A stretch of DNA of 64,000 nucleotides. It comes from Acidobacteriota bacterium (GTDB lineage Bacteria; Acidobacteriota; Blastocatellia; Pyrinomonadales; Pyrinomonadaceae). Within the stretch, counting starts at the first letter, position 1. Every line of letters begins with the position of its first letter. This document shows, piece by piece, positions 26,795-34,922 of the stretch. Made by a program: the position numbers and the translations under genes. Below the pieces are notes generated by a model. The model was not told the DNA's origin. It did not search any database and saw nothing but the letters and a program-made list of their open reading frames with translations. Location: NCBI GenBank assembly GCA_018269075.1, contig JAFDVJ010000064.1:38909-102908 (forward strand). The letters run 5' to 3'.

Positions 26795-27973
26795 ATGAGA
26801 GAAGTAGTTTGTCCGGTTACGCATTCGTATCATTCGTCGGAAGATGTTCTGGCCGAGCTCGCGCCGCTCGTCGAATTTCTCGAAAGCGACCGCGCCGCCG
26901 CCGAACAGACGGTTTTCCCGCGCGGCGTCGTGACGCCGGACGGGCGTCTCGATCTCTGCAAGCAGAGCATCGGCATCGAGGGCTGCGCGCGGCTGACCGA
27001 AGCGCTGAAACATAACCGGAAGATCGGCGCGATACTGTTCGGCACCGACGGGATCGGCAGCGAGGGCGCGCGGCACGTGGCCGGCCTGATCGCCGAAAAC
27101 GATACGCTCGAAACCGTCTATCTCGGCTGCAACGACATCGAAAGCGACGGCGTCGCGGCGCTCGCCGGCGCGCTCGGAGAAAATCGAACCGTCCGCGGAT
27201 TATGGCTCAAGCGCAACCCGATCGGCGTCGACGGCGCGAAAAGTCTGGCCGCGATGCTCCGCGTCAACCGGACGCTCGAGATTCTCGATCTCGTCAACAC
27301 CGTGCCCGGCCCCGAAGGGCTCGCCGCGCTGCTCGACGTGCTGATCGGCGAAAACCGCACGCTCCGGAAGCTTTATCTGAGCGGCAACGGGCTCGACGCG
27401 GCCGATGCCGAACGATTAAAGACGCTGCTGATCGAAAACGACGCGCTCGACACGCTGATGCTGAGCGTCAACCATCTCGGCGATGCGGGCGTCCGGACGC
27501 TGGCCGCCGGGCTCGGCCATAATAAGACTCTGCGAACGCTGAGTCTCGCGAGCAACGGGATTTCCGCGAGCGGCGCGGCGGCTCTGCTGGAAAGTCTCCC
27601 GGAAGACACGGCGCTCGAATATCTCGATCTCGGCTACGCGATCTCGACCCGCGTCCTGAACGCGCAAAACAACGCGCTCGGCGACGAGATCGCGCCGGCC
27701 GTCCGCGATTTTCTCAAACGAAACCGGACTTTGCGGCAGCTCGAAATGATCAACACGGGATTGACCGGCGTGGGGCTCGACGCGATTTTCGAAGGCGTTC
27801 TCGAAAATCCCGTGCTCTCGCGGCTCAGGGTCAACGGCCGCCTGCCCGAACGGGTTCTGAGCCGTCTGAAAGCGAACGGCGAAAAATCGGCGGTCGTCGT
27901 CAGCCCCGGCGTGCGGGCCATCAAAAGCGTGTACCGGACGGCGCGGAAAACGGCGGATTCGGCGGCCGTCTGA
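26795..27973 (+). CDS. Ribonuclease-inhibitor-type leucine-rich repeat protein
   Basis: 392 residues. About nine LRRs of 28-30 residues run from about residue 60 to 330, with the RI-type pattern LxxLxLxxNxIxxxGxxxLAxxLxxN (for example TLETVYLGCNDIESDGVAALAGAL). There is no signal peptide or TM segment, so it is probably cytoplasmic. RI-type LRRs bind proteins; the partner is unknown. There is no NACHT or effector domain, so it is not itself an NLR. Confidence 0.85.
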   Translation: MREVVCPVTHSYHSSEDVLAELAPLVEFLESDRAAAEQTVFPRGVVTPDGRLDLCKQSIGIEGCARLTEALKHNRKIGAILFGTDGIGSEGARHVAGLIAENDTLETVYLGCNDIESDGVAALAGALGENRTVRGLWLKRNPIGVDGAKSLAAMLRVNRTLEILDLVNTVPGPEGLAALLDVLIGENRTLRKLYLSGNGLDAADAERLKTLLIENDALDTLMLSVNHLGDAGVRTLAAGLGHNKTLRTLSLASNGISASGAAALLESLPEDTALEYLDLGYAISTRVLNAQNNALGDEIAPAVRDFLKRNRTLRQLEMINTGLTGVGLDAIFEGVLENPVLSRLRVNGRLPERVLSRLKANGEKSAVVVSPGVRAIKSVYRTARKTADSAAV

Positions 27974-28050
27974 TCGGTCGCGCCGCCGAGCGGGCGCAGG
28001 CCGTCGCGGCCGGCGGCGCGAAATATCAATCATCGAGGGGGAAGTGAATT

Positions 28051-28365
28051 ATGAAAAACAAAACGATCACGCGGATCTGGCACGGGCGCGTGCGGGCGGC
28101 GGACGCCGACGCGTATCTCGAATACGTCGCGGCGACCGGCGTCGCCGATTATCAGAACACCGCCGGCAATCTCGGCGTCGAGATTCTGCGGCGCGTCGAC
28201 GGCGACGTCTGTCATTTCTGGACGGTCACGAAATGGACGGACGTCGCGAGCATCAGGAAATTCGCCGGCGAGGATTACGAAAAGGCGCGCTATTACGACG
28301 AGGACGCGAAATACCTGCTCGAATTCGAGCCGTCGGTGATCCATTGCGAAACGTTCGAGTTTTAG
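28051..28365 (+). CDS. Dimeric alpha/beta-barrel protein (ABM-like)
   Basis: 104 residues. Layout and size fit the antibiotic-biosynthesis-monooxygenase/dimeric alpha-beta barrel fold: ITRIWHGRVRAADADAYLEYV, GVEILRRVDGDVCHFWTVTKWTDVASIRKFAG, and a C-terminal strand. Many such proteins are stress-related or haem/quinone-handling. No catalytic residue can be assigned. It starts after a good Shine-Dalgarno-like GAGGGGGA. Confidence 0.7.
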   Translation: MKNKTITRIWHGRVRAADADAYLEYVAATGVADYQNTAGNLGVEILRRVDGDVCHFWTVTKWTDVASIRKFAGEDYEKARYYDEDAKYLLEFEPSVIHCETFEF

Positions 28366-28482
28366 CGGGCGCGGCCGGCTTTTTCGATTTATTGCCGGAC
28401 CGCCGCCGCGAAAATATCGTTCGGCGCTTTGAAGAATCTTCGACGGTTATTTATAATCCGGCCAAACGGGTAAACTCCATCG

Positions 28483-29163
28483 ATGAGCGAAAACAAAAAT
28501 TACGAATTGCAGCTTGAACGGATCGTTTTTTTCTCGGACGCGGTTTTTGCGATCGCGATCACCCTGCTGATCATCGAGATCAAAGTCCCGCACCTCGAAG
28601 GCGAAAGACGCGGCGTCGAATTTCTGCAGGCGGTGCTCGACCTGCTGCCGAAATTCATCGGCTATTTTCTGAGCTTTTTCGTGATCGGCGCTTACTGGAG
28701 CGGGCATCACCGCATCTACGGCTATATCGAACGCTGGGACTACACGCTCGTTCGCCGCAACATCGTCTTTTTATCGGCGATCGCCTTTATCCCGTTCGCG
28801 ACCGCGTTTCTCAGCGATTATTTCACCCAGTTCGTTCCGCTCGCGCTTTATTCGCTGACGCTGACCGCGGCCGGGCTGCTCGAATTATATCAATGGCGCT
28901 ATGCGGTCAATAACTCGCTGACGTCCGTCGCCGCCGATTCGGCGATCGCCGGACAGCTCGGATGGCGGGCGCTCGCCGTGCCGCTCGCGAGCGTCGTCGT
29001 GATTCTCGTCTGGCTGGCCGCGCCGCGTTTCGCGACCGTCGGTTTCGCGCTGATCCCGGTGCTGCAGAGAATCATCGACCGCAGATATCGGGCGGCGGCG
29101 GCCGCCGAAACCGAAGATCGGCGTCCGGAACCGGCGAGCGAAAATTCTTCCGACATCTTTTAA
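28483..29163 (+). CDS. TMEM175/DUF1211-family membrane protein (potassium channel-like)
   Basis: 226 residues. The first helix carries the family signature RIVFFSDAVFAIAITLLIIEIKVP, where FSDAVFA lines the pore in TMEM175 channels. Five or six transmembrane helices follow, to about residue 195. Bacterial members are tetrameric, weakly selective K+ channels. No neighbour suggests a specific role. Confidence 0.85.
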   Translation: MSENKNYELQLERIVFFSDAVFAIAITLLIIEIKVPHLEGERRGVEFLQAVLDLLPKFIGYFLSFFVIGAYWSGHHRIYGYIERWDYTLVRRNIVFLSAIAFIPFATAFLSDYFTQFVPLALYSLTLTAAGLLELYQWRYAVNNSLTSVAADSAIAGQLGWRALAVPLASVVVILVWLAAPRFATVGFALIPVLQRIIDRRYRAAAAAETEDRRPEPASENSSDIF

Positions 29164-29199
29164 ATCGCGCGCAACGGTTTTATAATCACGAAAGGTTTT

Positions 29200-29661
29200 A
29201 TGAAACAGTTCGCCGTCCTGCTCATCGTCGTCGTTTACGGTCTTTTTCTCGCGGCCTGCACTTACGTCGCCCGCTTCGGCGTCGCCAACCGTTCGGGCGA
29301 GCCGCTCGAAGTCGAATACGTCATCGCGCCGAACGCCGCCGCGCCCGACGACCCGGCGGTCGCGCCGTTCAAGATCAATCTCGTCGATTTCGATTCGTGG
29401 AACGGCCAGACCAACTGGCGCCGGATGCTGCCCGACGAATACGTTTACGACAAGGAATCGCGCCGTTTTCTGATCAGGCTGCAGCCGGACGAAGCCGTCC
29501 AGATCGTCGAGGAACCGGCGAGCGGCGAAGACCGTTACCCGAATTTCAAAATCGCCTCGCTCCGCATCCGCGGCGTCCACGGCGCGATCGAATACGCGGG
29601 CGCGGATTTTTACCGCCAGTTCGATAAATCCGGCTTCAACTATTTCGTCGGCTATCGCTGA
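29200..29661 (+). CDS. Small lipoprotein, unknown
   Basis: 153 residues with a type II signal (LFLAAC, Cys near residue 20). The mature region is beta-rich (RFGVANRSGEPLEVEYVIAP ... RFLIRLQPDEAVQIVEEP) and ends in an amphipathic FYRQFDKSGFNYFVGYR. Probably membrane-anchored outside the cytoplasm. No family recognised. It lies 36 bp after the TMEM175-like gene. Confidence 0.65.
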   Translation: MKQFAVLLIVVVYGLFLAACTYVARFGVANRSGEPLEVEYVIAPNAAAPDDPAVAPFKINLVDFDSWNGQTNWRRMLPDEYVYDKESRRFLIRLQPDEAVQIVEEPASGEDRYPNFKIASLRIRGVHGAIEYAGADFYRQFDKSGFNYFVGYR

Positions 29662-29767
29662 CCGGCGGCGTTTTCGCCGAATTCTCGCCGCGCGAGGGCC
29701 GAAATGCGGTCGCCGGCGTGATTAATTCATCGAACCGCCGTCATTACGAACGGCCCGGATTCGATCT

Positions 29768-29868
29768 CGGGCTCAGCCCGCGGAGCGGGTGACATCGTGG
29801 AGCCCGCCGCGACGGCTGCGGGAACGAATCGCGATCGATCGCCGAGCTGTCGTAGACAGCGACAGATA
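29768..29868. repeat. REP-like palindromes flanking the RAYT gene (left)
   Basis: Contains AGCCCGCGGAGCGGGT and GCGACGGCTGCGGGAACGAA, plus the imperfect palindrome GAGCTGTCGTAGACAGCGAC. The same modules recur at 30359-30460 and 30555-30757. Confidence 0.8.
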
Positions 29869-29874
29869 AAATCG

Positions 29875-30321
29875 ATGCCGCATACATACACCAATTTTCT
29901 GTATCATCTCGTGTTTTCGACCAAAGAGCGGTATCCGTTTATTTCGAAAGATTCGAAACCGGAGCTGTACGATTATATGGGCGGCACGATTCGCGGTCTC
30001 GGCGGCGTTTGTCTGGAGATCGGCGGCGTCGAAGACCACGTCCATTTGCTCGTCAAGCTCAAACCGACGCTCGGCGTCCCGAAGTTTTTGCAGGAATTAA
30101 AGCCGGCCGCGACGAATTGGGCGAAACGCCGGCTCGATCCGAAATTCGAATGGCAGAACGGTTACGGCGGATTCACGGTCGGCGAATCGCAGGTCGCCGG
30201 GGTCCGGCGCTACATACGGAATCAGGAAGAGCATCACCGGAAAGTCGGTTTCGAAGAAGAATTCAGGAGTTTGCTGCAGCAGGCGGGCATCGAATTCGAC
30301 GAGAAATATTTGTGGAAATAG
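29875..30321 (+). CDS. REP-associated tyrosine transposase (RAYT, IS200-like Y1)
   Basis: 148 residues from ATG 29875; an upstream in-frame start would translate REP DNA. The HUH motif is HVH (55-57) in GVEDHVHLLV, and the catalytic Tyr is Tyr113 in RRYIRNQEEHH. The size matches TnpA_REP. Such enzymes nick single-stranded REP hairpins and are thought to spread them. REP palindromes are present on both sides, and a separate related copy without transposase is at 37408-37703, which supports the enzyme being or having been active. Confidence 0.9.
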   Translation: MPHTYTNFLYHLVFSTKERYPFISKDSKPELYDYMGGTIRGLGGVCLEIGGVEDHVHLLVKLKPTLGVPKFLQELKPAATNWAKRRLDPKFEWQNGYGGFTVGESQVAGVRRYIRNQEEHHRKVGFEEEFRSLLQQAGIEFDEKYLWK

Positions 30322-30354
30322 CGGCGAAGTTCGTACAATGAGCGACGGCGGATA

Positions 30355-30757
30355 ATGCCGCGCGTATTCTGTCGCCCGTTCCCGGGCTCAGATCATAATT
30401 GCGAGCGGACCACGGGCTCGCGCCCGTGGCTACACGCTGTCACCCGCTCCGCGGGCTGAAGAGCCTGTTTAAATTTTCAGTCGCAGGCCGCGGAACCGGC
30501 TGAAAGAAAGTCGCCGAAGGCAATGCGCCGGGTCGATCGACAATCGGTTTTCAGCCATCGGAGATGGCGGCATCGTGTAGCCCGCAGCGACGGCTGCGGG
30601 AACGAATCGCGATCAGTCGTCGAGCTGTCGTAGACAGCGATAGAAACGAACGCGGTGCGTATTCTGTCGCCCGTTCCCGGGCTCAGATCATAATTGCGAT
30701 CGGACCACGGGCTTGCGCCCGTGGCTACACGATGTCACCCGCTCCGCGGGCTTAAAA
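30355..30757. repeat. REP/BIME cluster downstream of RAYT
   Basis: Two tandem REP modules (30359-30460 and about 30580-30757), each with the palindrome CCACGGGC..GCCCGTGG, TTCCCGGGCTCAG, and CACCCGCTCCGCGGGCT. The 296-bp part 30461-30757 is homologous to 37408-37703. The cluster ends 16 bp before the dapD start and so forms its leader region. Confidence 0.85.
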
Positions 30758-30772
30758 CGAATTGTATTGTTT

Positions 30773-31603
30773 ATGAATCTACAGGAAAAAATCACCGGAC
30801 TTTTAACGAAAAACGAATTCGACGCCGACGATCGCGCCGTCTTCGAGGAATTCAAGGGCGCGCTCCGGCGGGGCGAGATTCGGGCGGCCGAGCGCGACGC
30901 GTCGGGCGCGTGGCGGACCAACGCGTGGGTCAAGCAGGGCATTCTGCTCGGCTTTAAGATGGGCAGGATGGTCGAGATGTCGCAGCCGACCGAGACGTTT
31001 CGCTTTTTCGACAAGGAAACTTACCCGCTCCGGCCGGTCACGCTCGACGACCGGATCCGGATCGTCCCCGGCGGCTCGACGATCCGCGACGGCTCGTTCG
31101 TCGCCGCGAACGTCGTCCTGATGCCGCCGTGCTACGTCAACGTCGGGGCCTACGTCGACGAGGGGACGATGATCGACAGCCACGCGCTCGTCGGCTCGTG
31201 CGCGCAGATCGGCAAACGCGTCCATATCTCGGCCGCCGCGCAGATCGGCGGCGTCCTCGAACCGGTCAACGCGAACCCGGTCGTGATCGAAGACGACTGT
31301 CTCGTCGGCGGCAACACCGGCGTTTACGAGGGCGTCATCGTCCGCGAACGGTGCGTGCTCGCGTCGGGCGTGATCCTGACGCGCTCGACGCCGGTCTTCG
31401 ACCTCGCGAACGGCGCGATCCTCAAATCGACGCCCGACGCGCCGCTCGAAATCCCGGCCGGCGCGGTCGTCGTTCAGGGCTCGCGCGCCGTCACGAGCGG
31501 CTTCGGCAAGGAGCACGGCCTCTCGCTCTACGCGCCGATGATCGTCAAATACCGCGACGCGCGGACCGACGCCGCGACGCGGCTCGAAGACTATCTGCGG
31601 TAG
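30773..31603 (+). CDS. dapD: Tetrahydrodipicolinate N-succinyltransferase
   Basis: 276 residues from ATG 30773; a longer frame would translate REP DNA. It has a helical N-terminus, then left-handed beta-helix hexapeptides ([59 protein letters not shown]). It succinylates tetrahydrodipicolinate, so this organism uses the succinyl DAP route, consistent with the dapE-like gene at 19520. It follows the REP cluster with no obvious promoter of its own. Confidence 0.95.
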   Translation: MNLQEKITGLLTKNEFDADDRAVFEEFKGALRRGEIRAAERDASGAWRTNAWVKQGILLGFKMGRMVEMSQPTETFRFFDKETYPLRPVTLDDRIRIVPGGSTIRDGSFVAANVVLMPPCYVNVGAYVDEGTMIDSHALVGSCAQIGKRVHISAAAQIGGVLEPVNANPVVIEDDCLVGGNTGVYEGVIVRERCVLASGVILTRSTPVFDLANGAILKSTPDAPLEIPAGAVVVQGSRAVTSGFGKEHGLSLYAPMIVKYRDARTDAATRLEDYLR

Positions 31604-32088
31604 GAACGGCGGAGCGGCGGGGTTTTAACGCAAAGTCGCAGCGGCGCGGAGGCGCAAAGAGGATTTAACATCGGGTTTTCGGTTACGGAGACTTCGGTTT
31701 TTTATCGGCCGGCTGGAAAACGGGAAAAAAAACCGAAAAATCTTCGCGCCTCCGCGCCGCTGCGCCTTCGCGTTAAAACCGAACCGCGCCGTTTTCAAAC
31801 CCGCCGGCGTCGAAATTCGTTGATCCAAATGCTTTTAGGCGTTGCGTTAACCGGGCGATTGCCTTTACTATAACCTCAATATCGGAGCGGCGGATTTATT
31901 AACGCAATGACGCAACGGCGCAGAGGCGCAAGGATTTTATTGACCGCTTTCCGGTCGCGAGAGATTTTCCCGGCCGGCGATCGATACTCAGCAGCAGAAT
32001 ATTATATAAAAAAAAACTTTGCGCCTCCGCGCCTTCGCGTCTTCGCGTTAACAAATCCGCCGCTCCAAAGCAGAAATTCCGAGTAAAA
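31604..32088. repeat. Intergenic 485 bp with two 8-bp-unit inverted pairs
   Basis: Pair 1: arms near 31624-31665 (AACGCAAAGTCGCAGCGGCG) and 31742-31778 (complement). Pair 2: arms near 31899-31935 (AACGCAATGACGCAACGGCG) and 32018-32052. No gene is seen in the interval. Confidence 0.8.
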
Positions 32089-32997
32089 ATGTCGATACCG
32101 ATCGAAGTCATCGTCAACGCCGGTTCGGGCAGCGTCGCCGGCGCGGAGACGAAACGCGTGCTGGAGGAGCTGTTCGCGAAAAACGGCGTCGCGGCCGTCG
32201 TTCACGTCGCGCACGACGCGCTCGAACTGATCGGGTTTTCGCGGCGCGCGTCGCGGAGCGTCACCGAAACGCTCGTCGCGGCCGGCGGCGACGGGACGAT
32301 CGGCGCCGTCGCGGGCGAAGTTTTCAAGACCGGCAAGGTCTTGGGCGTGATCCCGCTCGGGACGCTCAATAATTTTTCGAAGGATCTCGGCATCCCGCAG
32401 AATCTCGAGGACGCGGTCCGCGTGATCGCCGAAAACCATATTCGGAAGATCGACGCGGCCGAGGTCAACGGCCGGATCTTTATCAATAATTCGAGCATCG
32501 GCCTCTATCCGCAGCTCGTCCGCCGGCGGGAAAAGCGCCAGCGGCTCGGGTACGGCAAATGGCGCGCGGCGTTCTGGGCGGCGCTCCGCGTGCTGAATAT
32601 CTCGCCGTTTTTCGCGGCGCGGCTCGAAACCGGCGACGAGCGCCGGATCGTCCGGACGCCGTTCGTCTTCGTCGGCAACAACGCCTACGAGATGGAGTTA
32701 TTCAGGGTCGGCCGCCGCGCGCGGCTCGACGACGGCCGGCTGAGCGTTTATTTTCTCCATCGGAGCAGCCGCCGCGGCCTGCTCGCGCTCGCCCTGCGCG
32801 CGCTCTTCGGCCGCCTCCGGCAGACGAAGGATTTCGAGGAAATGGAAACGGCGGAGATCACGATCGAAACGCGTAAAGACCGCCTGCTCGTCGCCTTCGA
32901 CGGCGAGGTCGAAAAGCTCGACACGCCGCTCGTCTATAAAATCCACCCGCAATCCCTGCGCGTGATCGCGCCGCGCCCGGGCGAAACCGAAAATTAA
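32089..32997 (+). CDS. Diacylglycerol/lipid kinase family protein
   Basis: 302 residues. It has the N-terminal NAGSGS nucleotide-binding loop, AAGGDGTIGAV (GGDGT signature) and IPLGTLNNFSKDLGIP, all diagnostic of the DagK/YegS/sphingosine-kinase fold, and a C-terminal beta-domain ending in FDGEVEKLDTPLVYKIHPQSLRVI. Predicted to phosphorylate a lipid at the inner membrane; the substrate is unknown. Confidence 0.9.
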   Translation: MSIPIEVIVNAGSGSVAGAETKRVLEELFAKNGVAAVVHVAHDALELIGFSRRASRSVTETLVAAGGDGTIGAVAGEVFKTGKVLGVIPLGTLNNFSKDLGIPQNLEDAVRVIAENHIRKIDAAEVNGRIFINNSSIGLYPQLVRRREKRQRLGYGKWRAAFWAALRVLNISPFFAARLETGDERRIVRTPFVFVGNNAYEMELFRVGRRARLDDGRLSVYFLHRSSRRGLLALALRALFGRLRQTKDFEEMETAEITIETRKDRLLVAFDGEVEKLDTPLVYKIHPQSLRVIAPRPGETEN

Positions 32998-33839
32998 TAA
33001 TCAAAGCCGTTGACGAAACAATTCGGAAAAGACCGGAGCTTATCGAATAAAGAACCGGACGATTCGCTTCCGCCGGGTTCGAAGATTATCGACGATCCGA
33101 CGAAAACCTTTCGGAATAGATGAAAGATGAAAGATGATAGATGATAGACGGAAAGCCGAATTATCTATCATCTGCCATCTATCATCTTTCATCTATTCCG
33201 ATAGGTTTTCCGGTAGATTTGTCATCCCCTGAAAAAAATCGAGAATCGAAATCGCGGTCACGCGTTCTCGATTCTCGATTCTCGATCGGCAATTATTTGC
33301 AGGGGTTTTCTTCATCCCGCTTTTTCGACGATCGATCGCCGCTCGCGGATCGATGATCCGCGATGTCGATATTGAATTCCGCGGATGGAGATCTTTAATT
33401 CCCGGATGGAGATCTTTAATCCGCGTCGGCGAATCTTTAATCCGCGTCGGCGAATCTTTAATCCGCGTCGGCGAATCTTTAATCCGCGAATGGAGATCTT
33501 TAATTCGCGTCGGCGAATCTTTAATTCGCGAACCGGGAATCGAATTCCGCGCGGCCGGAACGATCGAGCGGCTGCGCGGCGGCTTCATTTTTCTGCGGGT
33601 TTTATTGAAAAGCATCGGCGGATCGTTCTCCGAACGCCTGGCCGCCCGCGTGCCGGCGCTCCGAATCGAATCCGCGGCCGAAAAAATATCTGGCTTTTTC
33701 CCGCGCCCGCGCATTAAAATAAAAAACATAAGGGATTTCGGATTTCGGATTTCGGATTTCGGATTTATTTTTTCTTTCGGTTCGAAAGGCTTCCGGTTCG
33801 GACCAATCCGAAATCCGAAATCCGAACTCCGAAATCGCC
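32998..33839. other. Repeat-filled intergenic region
   Basis: No gene. Contents in order: inverted GATGAAA/GATAGAT units (33117-33198), inverted ATTCTCG/ATCGAGA units (33237-33290), the 21-bp array (33383-33545), and inverted GGATTTC/GAAATCC units (33733-33838) ending at the phosphoesterase start. Confidence 0.8.
33383..33545. repeat. 21-bp tandem array, about 7-8 units
   Basis: Units share AATCTTTAAT or GATCTTTAAT, followed by a switchable 11-nt block (CCGCGTCGGCG, TCCCGGATGGA or CCGCGAATGGA). The period is exactly 21 bp, as in the otherwise unrelated arrays at 4881 and 63691. Confidence 0.9.
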
Positions 33840-34676
33840 ATGCGTCGACTGATTCATATATCCGACATTCATTTCGGGCGCGTCGATTACGAGATCGTCG
33901 AGCGTTTGCGCGAGAAGATCACGGAGCTCGCGCCGGATCTGATCATCGTTTCGGGCGATCTGACGCAGCGCGCGCGGTCGGCGCAGTTCGTCGAGGCGCG
34001 CAACTTTCTCAAATCGCTGAACGCGCCGCAGATCGTCGTGCCGGGCAATCACGACATCCCGATGCACAACGTCTTCGCGCGGTTCGTGACGCCGCTCGAA
34101 AAATACAAGCGCTACATTACCGAGAATCTCCAGCCGTTTTTCGCGGACGCGGAAATGGCCGTCATCGGCATCAACACCGCGCGCTCGCTGACGATCAAGG
34201 ACGGCCGGATCAACCGCCGGCAGATCGCGGCGATCCGCGAGCGGATGTGCGCGCTCAACGAGCGGATGCTGAAGGCCGTCGTCACGCATCACCCGTTCGA
34301 TCTGCCCGAGGGATTCGACGACTCGGACATCGTCGAGAACGCCGGCGAAGCGCTGCCGCTCTTAGCCGACTGCGGCGCCGACGTCTTTTTTTCGGGCCAT
34401 CTCCATATCGGCGGCGTGACGCACACCGCGAACCGCTACCCGCTCCCGTCGGGCCGCAGCGCGCTCGTCATCCAGGCCGGGACGGCGACCTCGACGCGCG
34501 GCCGCGGCGAAGCCAATTCGTTCAACGTCGTCGAATACGATTTTCCTTCTCTGGCGGTCGGCCGCTGGGAATGCGCGCGCGCCGTCGAGGGCTTTCGCGA
34601 AACCGCCCGCGAAAACTTCGCGCAGGACGAAAACGGTTGGCGAGTGGAGAGTGGAGAGTGGAGAGTGGAGAGTTAA
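33840..34676 (+). CDS. Calcineurin-like metallophosphoesterase
   Basis: 278 residues. Metal-binding motifs: HISDIHFG (D and H), VSGDLTQ (GD), PGNHDIPM (GNHD), THHPFD and SGHLHIGG (GHxH). Cytoplasmic (no signal). The family hydrolyses phosphodiesters such as cyclic nucleotides or nucleic-acid ends; the substrate is unknown. The last ten residues (ESGEWRVES) are encoded by GAGAGTG repeat units, so the C-terminus runs into a tandem repeat. Confidence 0.9.
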   Translation: MRRLIHISDIHFGRVDYEIVERLREKITELAPDLIIVSGDLTQRARSAQFVEARNFLKSLNAPQIVVPGNHDIPMHNVFARFVTPLEKYKRYITENLQPFFADAEMAVIGINTARSLTIKDGRINRRQIAAIRERMCALNERMLKAVVTHHPFDLPEGFDDSDIVENAGEALPLLADCGADVFFSGHLHIGGVTHTANRYPLPSGRSALVIQAGTATSTRGRGEANSFNVVEYDFPSLAVGRWECARAVEGFRETARENFAQDENGWRVESGEWRVES

Positions 34677-34866
34677 GAGTCGAGAGTCGGGAGCCGGGCG
34701 CGAAAGACGCGAAATAATGGCTTTATTTAGTGTTTTTAGTGTTTTTGGTGGACAATTCTTTCTTCCCGCCGCCGAACGCGTTCGAGCGTTTCGGGTTGTC
34801 GATTCGAATATTTCGTTAAGCTGAAAAAAAAATATCCACCAAAAACACCAAAAACACTAAATCAAA
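34640..34866. repeat. GAGAGTG units, then AAAAACACY inverted pair
   Basis: GAGAGTG/GAGAGTC units at 34640-34692 overlap the 3' end of the phosphoesterase gene. At 34717-34755 (TTAGTGTTTTTGGTGGACA) and 34836-34866 (TCCACCAAAAACACC) lie the two arms of the 9-bp-unit family also found at 47110, 58950, 61955, 62685 and 63245. Confidence 0.85.
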
Positions 34867-34922
34867 TTTTTATTTTGCGGCTTTTCGCGTTTTTCGCGGG
34901 GCGTCGACAAACCGCGCGCCGG

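Noticed and set aside
26795..27973. NLR-type immune receptor
   Set aside because: Only RI-type LRRs are present; there is no NTPase or effector domain.
33385..33717. MEIFNSR heptad protein over the second 21-bp array
   Set aside because: Same period artefact as above; no signals.
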